A DNA stretch of 64,000 bases from Ramlibacter henchirensis (GTDB lineage Bacteria; Pseudomonadota; Gammaproteobacteria; Burkholderiales; Burkholderiaceae_C): the NCBI RefSeq assembly GCF_004682015.1, contig NZ_SMLM01000001.1, positions 930,001 to 994,000 on the forward strand, written 5' to 3'. The notes beneath the pieces are model-generated. The model saw only the letters and a list, made by a program, of their open reading frames with translations, did not search any database and was not told where the DNA came from. Both the position numbers and the translations under genes were made by a program. Positions 51,003-59,289 of the stretch are shown piece by piece (the first letter of the stretch is position 1; the number at the start of each line of letters is the position of its first letter).

Positions 51003-52352
51003 TCACGGATTCCACCAGTTGCCCGAGGCGACGATCAGCGGGATCAGCTGCAGCTCGGAGTCGTAGTAGTCGGTCGTGAAGTTGGCCGAGTTCCAGTTCC
51101 ACAGGGCGTCGAGGAAACCCTGGAAGCGCGCATCGACCATCGCGCCGCAGGTCATCGGGCCGATCAGGCTCTTGGGGATCCATGGAGTGCCCATCGAAGA
51201 ACCGTCCAGGTGGTAGCCGATCGCCATCGCGGCGGGGTTGCCGCCGGTGGTGCGCTCGATGAAGCTCACGAGCTTGGTGCAGACCGACTGCCAGCGCGCG
51301 TCGCCCGACGTCACGAAATCGGTGCCCCAGCGCCACGGGTTGCGCTGCGCATTGGCGAAGTAGTAGCCCTCCGTGTCGACGCCATCGCCGTAGCCGCCCG
51401 GGGAGGGGATCGGCGCCGCGGTGTCGGTGCGGATGATGAAGTCGGGCATCAGGCCGCAACCGGGCGAGAACACCGTCTGCATGCGGTCGACCAGCGAGTA
51501 GGCGCGGTCGATCGCGCGGTCCCACAGCGCGTCGCCGGTCGCGCGCTTGAACGCGCGGAAGTGCGTGATCATGTAGTCGGACGTGCGGCTCACGTGCGGG
51601 GTGCCCAGGCCCTTGGTGGTGCCGTCCTGCTTCATGTTCCACGACGTCATGGCGGCGATCGTGTCGAGCGCTTCCTGCCTGTAGTTCCACTCGCCGGTGG
51701 ATCCCCACTGGCGGTCGGCCATCAGCAGCGCCATCGCGATGTCGAGGTCGGCGTCCATGGCGTTCCAGCCTTCGCCGGCCGAACCGCCGCTGGCCGACAG
51801 GCGCCACTCCATCAGGTTGCGGCCGGTCTCGCCCGGGATGCCGTAGGCGTGGCGCGCGCGGACGGTCTTCAGCAGGCCGTCGAAGATGTCGCGCGCCTGC
51901 GGGTCGTGGCCGGCCATGATCACCGTGATCAGCATGGCGTAGCCCATGCCCTCGGAGACGACGAGGTAGGTGCTCGGGTTGCGGCCGTAGCACAGGACCA
52001 CCTTGCCGCCGGGCACGCCCGGCATGTCGCCGATGTTGCGGGCCTTCCAGGCGTCGTACGCGTTGCGAACCACCGCATCCATCTGCTCCGGGCTCGCGGA
52101 GGTCGGCTGCAGGCCGGCGACGTACGCGTCCAGGCGGGAGCCGAACGGATAGGCGTTGGGACCTTCGACCGCTGGGCGCGTCGGGGTTGCGGCAGGGCCG
52201 CCCGGACGAGGGCCGCTGATGACGCCGGAGACCAGGTCGGATTCGGCCGCGGTGGTACCGCCGCCTCCACCTCCACCTCCACCGCCGCAAGCGGCAAGGG
52301 CGGCCACAACGGCCGAGGCGGAACCGGAACGAAGGAAGAGGCGTCTGCGCAT
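51003..52352 (-). CDS. GH8-family endoglucanase-like lipoprotein
   Basis: This 449-residue protein has an RRR N-terminus and a hydrophobic signal (LFLRSGSASAVVAALAAC) with a lipobox Cys22. A run of about ten glycines follows directly. The mature enzyme carries GH8 signatures: LVVSEGMGYAMLITVIMAG with the likely acid Glu134, AMDADLDIAMALLMADRQWG with Asp200/202/204 and YGRNPSTYL. GH8 enzymes cut beta-1,4-glucan, chitosan or related polymers. The location between the two exopolysaccharide arms suggests trimming or degradation of the local polymer. ATG 52352 was chosen for the signal peptide. Confidence 0.88.
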   Translation of the reverse strand: MRRRLFLRSGSASAVVAALAACGGGGGGGGGGTTAAESDLVSGVISGPRPGGPAATPTRPAVEGPNAYPFGSRLDAYVAGLQPTSASPEQMDAVVRNAYDAWKARNIGDMPGVPGGKVVLCYGRNPSTYLVVSEGMGYAMLITVIMAGHDPQARDIFDGLLKTVRARHAYGIPGETGRNLMEWRLSASGGSAGEGWNAMDADLDIAMALLMADRQWGSTGEWNYRQEALDTIAAMTSWNMKQDGTTKGLGTPHVSRTSDYMITHFRAFKRATGDALWDRAIDRAYSLVDRMQTVFSPGCGLMPDFIIRTDTAAPIPSPGGYGDGVDTEGYYFANAQRNPWRWGTDFVTSGDARWQSVCTKLVSFIERTTGGNPAAMAIGYHLDGSSMGTPWIPKSLIGPMTCGAMVDARFQGFLDALWNWNSANFTTDYYDSELQLIPLIVASGNWWNP

Positions 52353-52906
52353 GTTCAACTCGTCGAGAGCGGCCTGGGCCGGCAGGTCTGCCTTGCGCCC
52401 TTGGGCCTGGTTGAAGATGAGCTGGGCTGGCGCTAGCCGGACCGGCGCCGCTGATTCGCGGCCGCCGCGTGCGGCAGGGCTGGATGCCAACCTCAGCGGG
52501 AGCCGCGAATGTAGTAGGACGGGTCCCACAAACCGCCGAGTTGGCCGCCTACAAGAGTAACGAAAACGTTTGCCGACTGGCTCTCCCGAGCTCGGCAGTA
52601 ACAGGCTGTTCAGAAAGGGTCGCGAAGGGGCTGGCTGTATTGCCGGGCAGAGGCAATCCGCTTCGCTGAGCTGACGGTTTGAATGGGTGCGACGAGGGGC
52701 GGGCGATGAACGCCGTTACGACAAGCCCAGCCGTGGAAGTTACGTTTGCATGCGGGAACTGTCGTGCTGGACGGGCTTTGAACCTCGCGCCCTCGCGTCA
52801 GGCGGCGCCTGGCCCGGGCTCATGCTGTGCCGGTCCGGTGCTCGCCTTGCTCGCACACGGACGCGCGGGGCCTTCAACGCGGCCCGTCCTCCCGCGGTAG
52901 AACTCA

Positions 52907-52937
52907 CAGAGAGATCGGCCAAAGGCCGCTCTCTCTG
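52907..52937. terminator. Strong stem-loop, possible transcript end of the leftward arm
   Basis: CAGAGAGATCGGCC pairs with GGCCGCTCTCTCTG (13 of 14 positions) around a 3-nt AAA loop. It lies about 345 nt beyond the last gene of the leftward arm. No T-run follows on either strand, so its role could be termination, RNA stabilisation or structural. Confidence 0.4.
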
Positions 52938-53134
52938 TTCGGACAGCTCCCGCGAGTCAGAAGTTGAAACGGACTCCGCACCCCGCATTCGCGGGGCGCT
53001 CGCGTCGGCCAGGCCGCTGCGGCCCCGCTCGTCCCAGAAATCGCCCGGGCCAGGCACCGCCTGCCGCGTGGAAGCAGCGTGCGGGTGCGAGCAAGCAAGC
53101 GCAGATTCCCGTGCACCGGGGCGCTCCCACCCTG

Positions 53135-53215
53135 CCTTCCCCCGAGGGGGAGGAAAAAGACAGGGACGCGGCGCTTCTTGCTCCCTCCCCCTCCGGGGGA
53201 GGGTTGGGGTGGGGG
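53135..53215. repeat. REP-like palindromic repeat pair
   Basis: Two G/C palindromes, CCTTCCCCCGAGGGGGAGG (53135-53153) and a CTCCCCCTCCGGGGGAGGG-type arm (about 53184-53203) followed by TTGGGGTGGGGG, are separated by about 30 nt. This block looks like the dispersed intergenic REP/BIME-type repeats common in proteobacteria. A genome search would show copy number. Confidence 0.5.
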
Positions 53216-53282
53216 CACGCCAGCCGCTCGATCAAGTACTGCTGCTCGAATCGCAACGACCGTTCCGCGGCGCACCGAAAAA

Positions 53283-54329
53283 TCAAGCCCCCAGCCGCTT
53301 CAACTGCCGCAACAACGGCAACGCCGGCGCGGCCAGCGGCGACGTCCGCAGCCAGACCCCCAGTTGCTTCCTGCACTGCCGCGCGATGGTGACGGCGGTG
53401 GGCCTGCTGACGAAGCCTTCCACGACCGGCATGCTGCAATCCGAGAACCTGTCCTTGTAGGCCTCCTCCCCGCGGCCGAGGTCCAGCAGGCCGTGCCCCT
53501 GGTCGGCCGCGACCCGCGCCACTTCGAGCAGCAGCAGCGAACCCGGCGAGTACTTCGCGTACTCCGCGTCGTAGACCGGGAACCACCACTGCCACGCCTG
53601 CGGCGTGCGCATGCCGAAATGAGCCGCCACGAGCCTGTCGCCCGCGTGCAGGGTGGACAGACGGCCGCCGAAGTCCTCGTCGTCGATGTCGCGGATGTTC
53701 TCCACCAGCGCCAGCGTCCAGCCCATGCCGAAGAAATCGAGCTGCCCGGTCCGCCGGCACTGTTGGCGCTTGAGCCGCACCACGGTCTCGAAGTCCTTGC
53801 GTTCGCGGCTGTGCACTTCCAGGCGCAGGGGACCGATCTCCCGTTCGAGCTTGCGCATGCGGCCCGGCATCTTGGCCATGGTGTTGCCGTTTTCGCGCTT
53901 GCGCTTCATCCACACCTCGAAGCCTTGCGAGAGGTCCAGGCCGGGGGAGACGGCATGCACGAGGGGGACGGGCGGCTGCTGCCACGCGGGCAGGTGGCTG
54001 AACTGCCAGTACGACAGCCGCGCGCGCTTGAGGAGCTCACGCCAGTCCCATCGCGTCCCCGGTGCGGCGATCACGCCGTGGTGGTCGGACATGCGCCCGG
54101 CGATCGGTTCTCCCGCGCCCATGCGTTGCTGGTGCGGAAAGAACCCGATCACGGCGCCTTCGTCCTCCAGCACCGCGATGCGCACGTCGCGACGCACCGC
54201 CGCGGCGGCGAGCGTGAACTGCCAGGAAAAGCAGGGACTGGCGAGGGTCGGATTCGAGAGCTGCAGCTGCCGCCAGCGCGCGCGCTCGCTGGACCCCAGC
54301 TCAACGGGGCCGATCACGAAGCATTTCAT
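53283..54329 (-). CDS. GNAT/FemAB-like acyltransferase of the polysaccharide locus
   Basis: This 348-residue protein has the CelD/BcsL-type two-GNAT layout. The first half includes VRIAVLEDEGAVIGFFPHQQ and WDWRELLKRARLSYWQFSHL. The second half has FETVVRLKRQQCRRTGQLDF, RLSTLHAGDRLVAAHFGMRT and SPGSLLLLEVARVAADQGHG. An LDLGRGEEAYKDRFSD ending is typical of the Acetyltransf_6 group that acylates polysaccharides or peptides. It is the last gene of the leftward arm, 34 nt after the epimerase. The acyl donor and target are unknown. Confidence 0.8.
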   Translation of the reverse strand: MKCFVIGPVELGSSERARWRQLQLSNPTLASPCFSWQFTLAAAAVRRDVRIAVLEDEGAVIGFFPHQQRMGAGEPIAGRMSDHHGVIAAPGTRWDWRELLKRARLSYWQFSHLPAWQQPPVPLVHAVSPGLDLSQGFEVWMKRKRENGNTMAKMPGRMRKLEREIGPLRLEVHSRERKDFETVVRLKRQQCRRTGQLDFFGMGWTLALVENIRDIDDEDFGGRLSTLHAGDRLVAAHFGMRTPQAWQWWFPVYDAEYAKYSPGSLLLLEVARVAADQGHGLLDLGRGEEAYKDRFSDCSMPVVEGFVSRPTAVTIARQCRKQLGVWLRTSPLAAPALPLLRQLKRLGA

Positions 54330-54363
54330 GGATCACCTGCCGTGCTGGTGAACCGCGCCTGGA

Positions 54364-55368
54364 TCACCCGGGCGCGGCCACGGCGCGGGCGCTCACGCGC
54401 GCGAGGCTTTCCTGTTCGACGAACCAGGCCGCCGCTTCCTGCAGCGCGGCGGGGTAGGGCGTCCAGTCCAGGCGAAGTTCGCGGGTGGCGGCGCGAGCGT
54501 CGAGCCGCAGGTGCCGCTCCCACAGCGCCGCCAGGCCGGGCGTGATGGGCTCCGGCCAGTGCTGCACATCGCGGCCGGCGCGCTGGCCGATCTTGCGAAG
54601 CACGTGCAGCGCGGGCCCGCCGACCTTGGCCTCGAGCTGCAAGCGGCGCCGCGACAACCGCCTGACCGGCGTGGCCTCGATGGCCAGCGACAGGTCGGTG
54701 AAGTACTCGTTCCAGCGCGGGCTGTCCGGGGCGGCCAGGTTGAAGCTGCGCTGCGTGCCGGGCGGCAGCGGCAGTTCCATCGAGCGGATCGCCGCGACGC
54801 AGACGTCGTCGACATGGACCAGGTTGGACCAGCCGTCGCCGGCCGGTCCCAGGTCGCCCAGGCGCTTCGCGCGCAGCCAGCGGCCGATGCGTGCCACCCA
54901 CTGCTCGCTGCCCGGCCCCCACACGCAGCCGGGGCGCAGCACGACGGCGCAGCCGCCACCCGTGGTGAAGCCTGAGATGTGCGTCTCGGCCTCGCGCTTG
55001 GCCTGGCCGTACCAGCCCAGCGAGGGACCGGGCGTGGCCTGTTCATCGACACGGCCTTCGAGCGCGCCGTAGATGGACATGGTGCTCAGGTGCACGATGC
55101 GCGGGCAGCCGGCCGATGCCGCCGCCGTGGCCAGCGTACGGGCGCCGTCGGCGATGCAGGCGGCATCGCCCGCGACGCAGTTGATCACCGCGTCCATGCC
55201 TTTGAGCGCCTGCGCCAGCGCAGCCCCGTCGCGCGTGTCGACCCGGATGCGGTCCTCGCCCGGCTGCGCGCGGGAAGAAGCGCTGATCGCCACGTGGTCC
55301 GCCTCGCGCAGCAACGCGACGAGCCGCGAGCCGATGTAGCCGCTGCCGCCGAGCACCAAGGCTTTCAT
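54364..55368 (-). CDS. NAD-dependent epimerase/dehydratase
   Basis: This 334-residue extended SDR has the N-terminal motif KALVLGGSGYIGSRLVALL, the active-site Ser/Tyr/Lys in VHLSTMSIYG and WYGQAKREAE, and the substrate region NLVHVDDVCVAAIRSME. Such enzymes epimerise or dehydrate nucleotide sugars. ATG 55368 overlaps the GMC oxidoreductase stop (ATGA). The C-terminal 100 residues are diverged (LRKIGQRAGRDVQHWPEPI). Which sugar is made cannot be told. Confidence 0.88.
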   Translation of the reverse strand: MKALVLGGSGYIGSRLVALLREADHVAISASSRAQPGEDRIRVDTRDGAALAQALKGMDAVINCVAGDAACIADGARTLATAAASAGCPRIVHLSTMSIYGALEGRVDEQATPGPSLGWYGQAKREAETHISGFTTGGGCAVVLRPGCVWGPGSEQWVARIGRWLRAKRLGDLGPAGDGWSNLVHVDDVCVAAIRSMELPLPPGTQRSFNLAAPDSPRWNEYFTDLSLAIEATPVRRLSRRRLQLEAKVGGPALHVLRKIGQRAGRDVQHWPEPITPGLAALWERHLRLDARAATRELRLDWTPYPAALQEAAAWFVEQESLARVSARAVAAPG

Positions 55369-57050
55369 GCGAACAACTCCTCCGCGGCCGCGCGGCGCGG
55401 CTGCAGGCGTTGCGCCAGCCGGTCGGCCAGGCGCAGGGACAGCGCCACGATGGTGAGCGTCGGGTTGGCCTGGCTGGAGGTGGGGAACACCGCGCTGCCG
55501 GCCACGTACAGGTTGGAGACGGAGTGCACCTTGCAGTCCGCGTCGACGACGCTGTTCTTCGGGTGGCTTCCCATGCGCACGGTGCCGATGTGGTGGCCGC
55601 CATACGCGCCGTAGCGCATCAGGTCTTCTTCCAGCCGGTCCACCTCGTACTCGTAGCGGCCGACGCCGGTGCGGCCCAGTTCGGCTGCGATCAGGTCCAG
55701 CGTGCGGGCGACGGACTCGATGTCGGCCAGGCAGTAGCGCCAGTCGACCCGCAGCTTGCGCATGCCGAGGGCGTCGGGCTGCTCGGTGAGCTGCACGCGG
55801 CTGGAGGCCAGCGGCTGCTGCTCGGCCTGGATCTCCAGGCTGAAGCGGTTGGTCCGGTTGCGCAGGATGACCGAAGGGAACTTGCGCTGCGACAGCGTGC
55901 GGCGGCGGACCCAGTGCGTGAGGAAGGCGGCCGTGTCCAGCGGGTCGCGCAGCACGTTCAGGACATGCCTGGCCCACACCTCGCTTCCCATCGGATGCGC
56001 ATCGCGCAGGCGCTTGCCGTACTCGTAGCTGATCAGGTGCTTCGCCAGCACCAGGCCGGAGAGCACGCCGCTGCGGTGGGCCGGGTCGGTGATCTTGGGG
56101 AAGTGCAGGCGCGCCACCGCGTTCATCAATCCATGGCGGCGCTGCTGCACCGGGTCGATCTGCAGGCGGCGCCGGCAGTACACGCCGTCGGGCGCCGTCT
56201 CGTAGCCGTGCCGCACGTTGTTGACGTGGCCGTGGACCGTCAACGTGCCGACATTGCCCGCGATGTGGCACTGGTAGTAGCGGCCGACCACGTCGTGCTG
56301 GTTGCCCACGCCCTGCGGCGCCACGTCGCTGGAATGCAGCATCAGCCGCGCCGTCTCCAGGCCGCCGCTGGCCAGCACGACCGCGCGTGCCGAGACCTGG
56401 AAGCGATTGCCGACCAGCGTGGCGACTTCGAGCGTGCGCACGTTGGCGCCGGACTCGTCGAGGCGGATCGCGGTGCAATGCGCGCCGGTGAGCACGCGCA
56501 CGTCGGGCGCCACTTCCAGCCGCTTGCGATAGCGCTTGCCGAAATCCGTGGGGCAGGAGAAGCGCTCCAGCCCGTGCGTGCGGACGATCGCACTCTCGAA
56601 GCCGGCGAACATCGGCGGCGCCGAAGGCAGGGCAGTGCGCGCGTCGTACTCGAAGCGGCCCGCCTCGACCCAGGTGTTGGCCTGCGCGTACCAGGGCAGC
56701 AGGCCTTCGTAGGAGATCGGCCAGCCGCTGTGCGGCACCCAGGCCCGCTCCTCGAAATCGATCGGGTCGTAGGGCATGCAGCGCCCGCCCCAGAGGCTGG
56801 TGGACCCGCCCAGGCCGCGCAGGCGGTACCGGTGCAAGGGGCTGTGCATGCGCTCGTCGGCCACCTCGCCCTGGTAGTGGGCCTGGGCCTTCGTGTCCTT
56901 CGTACGCTCGCCGGCTTCCAGCAGCAGGACCGACAGGCCGCGCCCCGAGAGCGACAGGGCCAGTGGAATGCCCGCGGCGCCGGCGCCCACGACGCAGACG
57001 TCCGCCTGCAGCGTCGTGCCGCGCGGAACCTCGTGCGCGCTTTCGATCAC
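55365..57050 (-). CDS. GMC-type FAD oxidoreductase
   Basis: This 561-residue protein starts at GTG 57050 and overlaps the GT4 stop. It has an FAD motif (VCVVGAGAAGIPLALSLSGR and LLLEAGERT), the GMC signature LRGLGGSTSLWGGRCM, VVLASGGLETARLM and a C-terminal His/Asn region (YGGHHIGTVRMGSHPKNSVV, YVAGSAVFPTSSQANPTL). GMC enzymes oxidise alcohols or sugars, often at a hydroxyl of a polyol or pyranose. One inside a glycosyltransferase operon is unusual and may oxidise a sugar residue of the polymer or its lipid-linked precursor. This role is inference. Confidence 0.9.
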   Translation of the reverse strand: MIESAHEVPRGTTLQADVCVVGAGAAGIPLALSLSGRGLSVLLLEAGERTKDTKAQAHYQGEVADERMHSPLHRYRLRGLGGSTSLWGGRCMPYDPIDFEERAWVPHSGWPISYEGLLPWYAQANTWVEAGRFEYDARTALPSAPPMFAGFESAIVRTHGLERFSCPTDFGKRYRKRLEVAPDVRVLTGAHCTAIRLDESGANVRTLEVATLVGNRFQVSARAVVLASGGLETARLMLHSSDVAPQGVGNQHDVVGRYYQCHIAGNVGTLTVHGHVNNVRHGYETAPDGVYCRRRLQIDPVQQRRHGLMNAVARLHFPKITDPAHRSGVLSGLVLAKHLISYEYGKRLRDAHPMGSEVWARHVLNVLRDPLDTAAFLTHWVRRRTLSQRKFPSVILRNRTNRFSLEIQAEQQPLASSRVQLTEQPDALGMRKLRVDWRYCLADIESVARTLDLIAAELGRTGVGRYEYEVDRLEEDLMRYGAYGGHHIGTVRMGSHPKNSVVDADCKVHSVSNLYVAGSAVFPTSSQANPTLTIVALSLRLADRLAQRLQPRRAAAEELFA

Positions 57051-58237
57051 GGCTGCGCCTCCAGCACCGGGGCGGTGACCGGCTGCGCGCTCACGCCGAA
57101 CTGCCGCTGGTGGATCCGCGCGATGCTGGCGGCGAAACGCTCCAGCGAGAACTGCGCCTCGTACAGCGCCTTGCCGTTGCGCTCCAGGTGCTCGCGCAGC
57201 TCGTGGTCGGTGAGCACCATGGACAGGCCGCGGGCGATGCTGGCCGGATCGCCCGGTTCGACGAAGCAGGCGTCGCGGCGGTGCGCGAGCACATGCGGGA
57301 TCTCGCCGACGGGCGTGCAGACCACGGCCACGCCGTGCGCCAGCGCTTCCAGGATGGCCAGCGGCAGGCCTTCGTCGTAGGAGGGCAGGACCAGCGCGTC
57401 CGACTCGGCCAGCAGGCGCGCAAGCTCGTCCTGGTCCGCCCAGCCGTGGAAGTGCACCTTGTGCGCGACCCGCAGGCGTTCGGCCTGCGCCGCGTAGCCC
57501 GCGATGTCGCCGCCGCCCACCAGCGTGAGGTGCAGCGGCACGTTCGACAGCACCGGCTGCGCCAGCGCCTGCAGCAGGTCGGACACGCCCTTGCGTTCCA
57601 GCAGGTTGCCGACGAACAGCACGCGCGACACGTCCTGCAGCGTGTAGGGACGCCGCGGCACGGCGGGCTCGGGCACGCCGTTGATGACGATCTCCACCTT
57701 GTCGGCCGGCACGCGCAGGTCGCGCGTCACGAACTGGGCCGATTCCTTGCCGAGCACCACGCAGTACTGCGGGAGCGAGAACACCCAGCGCACCAGCGCC
57801 TTGAGCGGCGCGGGGAAGCGCTGGTAGCTGTGGTGCAGCTGCGCGGCATGCAGGTGCAGCACCGTCGGGATGCCCAGCGCCTTGCAGGCCGCGAGCACGA
57901 TGGATTCGCGCACGATGTCCATCCGCTCGGCCATGTTCACGTGCACGCCGGCCAGGCGGCCGCCGAAGCGATCCTTCACCAGCCGCCCCACCGCCCGCGC
58001 CACCTGCAGCAGCGACGCGGCCGCGTTGCCGCTGCCGCGCGTGTCCAGCGGACGCAGCACGGGGCCGGTGGGCTCCGCCGGCTGGGACTGGATCAGGTAA
58101 TCGGCCACCTTGTACATGCCGCCGCCGAGCGGCGCCCAAGGGACGGCGATGTAGATGAATCGGCTGTCGCCGGCGGCGCCGGCCATCGGGGGCACGGCCA
58201 GGCCGAAGGTGGAGGAGCTGTCCATCGGTCGGGTCAT
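57047..58237 (-). CDS. GT4 family glycosyltransferase
   Basis: This 396-residue protein has the two-domain GT-B fold. The N-terminal acceptor part contains VPWAPLGGGMYKVADYLIQS and VLHLHAAQLHHSYQRF. The C-terminal donor part contains VLFVGNLLERKGVSDLLQAL, HLTLVGGGDIAGYAAQAERL, VHFHGWADQDELARLLAESD and VLPSYDEGLPLAILEALAHG, the last carrying the E-x7-E motif of retaining GT4 enzymes. Overlaps of 4 nt with both neighbours couple it to the operon. Donor sugar unknown. Confidence 0.93.
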   Translation of the reverse strand: MTRPMDSSSTFGLAVPPMAGAAGDSRFIYIAVPWAPLGGGMYKVADYLIQSQPAEPTGPVLRPLDTRGSGNAAASLLQVARAVGRLVKDRFGGRLAGVHVNMAERMDIVRESIVLAACKALGIPTVLHLHAAQLHHSYQRFPAPLKALVRWVFSLPQYCVVLGKESAQFVTRDLRVPADKVEIVINGVPEPAVPRRPYTLQDVSRVLFVGNLLERKGVSDLLQALAQPVLSNVPLHLTLVGGGDIAGYAAQAERLRVAHKVHFHGWADQDELARLLAESDALVLPSYDEGLPLAILEALAHGVAVVCTPVGEIPHVLAHRRDACFVEPGDPASIARGLSMVLTDHELREHLERNGKALYEAQFSLERFAASIARIHQRQFGVSAQPVTAPVLEAQP

Positions 58238-59289
58238 GAATACATTGCGCGGCCCTGGCGGGCCGCGGCCTGGGGTTCCTGGAGGACGAGGCTGGGAATG
58301 AGCGCGCGCGGCGACTTGCGCGCGGCGAGGAATCCGCGCACCACGCCGGCGCCGTGCACGCACCAGGAGACGACGGAGTACACGCCGCGCGCGACCGAGC
58401 GCTTGCGCCACGACATCGCGGCGAAGGGCGCCGCGAACAGGGCCGCGAAAGCACCGGCGCGGCCGGCAGCCGTCAGCGGCCACAGCGGCACCGTCAGCAT
58501 CACCGCCCACCACACCAGCACCGCGAGGTACAGGCGCAGCTCCCGCAGCCCGCGCAGCACCAGCTTCATGCGCGGCTCGCCGAGCGCGCCGCGCACCAGC
58601 TCGCCGACGCCGCAGGCGTAACGGCTCTTCCAGCGCCGCAGCAGCAGCCGGTAGGGAGGCGCGTCGTGGCCGTAGTGCGTGACCGCATCGAACGGCAGGC
58701 GCCACAGCTTCCAGCCGAGCGAGCGCAGGCGCACGGCGAGGTCGAACTCCTCGTAGCTGTGCAGGTTCGGGTCGGAGAAGTAGCCGGCTTCCTCGATCGC
58801 GCGCCGGCGGTACAGGCCCCCGCCGTCGAGGCGGTCGACCTGTCCCGGGTTGCGATGGGGCTCGGCCCGCAGGCTGCGTTCGCCTCGTTCGCGGTACTCC
58901 AGGCTTTCGGTGTTCAGTTCCACCACGCGGCCGGCGACGCCCGCGATCTCCGGATGCTGGGCGAGGAACGCCAGCGCATGCTCCAGGAAGCCGGGCACCA
59001 GCTTCATGTCGCCGTCCATGATGTAGACGTACTCGCCGATCGAGTGCTGGTAGCCGAGCTGGGGCCCCGCGCCGCAGCTGCGGTCGCTGGCGCGAGCGAG
59101 CTGCACGATGCGCACCGGGTACTTGCTGGCGACCTGGACGGTGCCGTCGCTGGAGACGGAGTCGGCCAGGATCACTTCGCCGCCGACGTCGGCCAGCGCC
59201 GCCAGGCAGCTCTCGATCGCCTCGGCGATGTTCGCCTCTTCGTTGAGCGCCTTGATGATGATCGAGACGCGGCAGGGAGCGGTGTTCAT
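58234..59289 (-). CDS. GT2 family glycosyltransferase with C-terminal membrane segments
   Basis: This 351-residue protein has a GT-A catalytic domain: VSIIIKALNEEANIAEAIES, VILADSVSSDGTVQVASKYP, the metal-site DGD in YVYIMDGDMKLVPGFLE, and the acceptor Asp/Glu in SYEEFDLAVRLRSLGWKLW. Two hydrophobic helices follow (LRLYLAVLVWWAVMLTVPLW and AGAFAALFAAPFAAM), suggesting membrane attachment. There are ATGA overlaps on both sides. It elongates the lipid-linked repeat unit. Confidence 0.92.
   Translation of the reverse strand: MNTAPCRVSIIIKALNEEANIAEAIESCLAALADVGGEVILADSVSSDGTVQVASKYPVRIVQLARASDRSCGAGPQLGYQHSIGEYVYIMDGDMKLVPGFLEHALAFLAQHPEIAGVAGRVVELNTESLEYRERGERSLRAEPHRNPGQVDRLDGGGLYRRRAIEEAGYFSDPNLHSYEEFDLAVRLRSLGWKLWRLPFDAVTHYGHDAPPYRLLLRRWKSRYACGVGELVRGALGEPRMKLVLRGLRELRLYLAVLVWWAVMLTVPLWPLTAAGRAGAFAALFAAPFAAMSWRKRSVARGVYSVVSWCVHGAGVVRGFLAARKSPRALIPSLVLQEPQAAARQGRAMYS

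Larger units (their letters stand above)
52353..53282. other. 930-nt gene-free stretch
   Basis: No supported gene lies between the GH8 start and the acyltransferase stop. The stretch holds a strong stem-loop (52907-52937) and a G/C-rich repeat pair (53135-53215). Codon bias is lost in all frames and short stop-free runs are typical of G/C-rich noncoding DNA. Some of it probably carries the GH8 promoter. Confidence 0.5.

Noticed and set aside
52353..53282. Possible cyclic di-GMP riboswitch near the GH8 gene
   Set aside because: The conserved GEMM core sequences and tetraloop/receptor pattern were not found; only simple hairpins are present.
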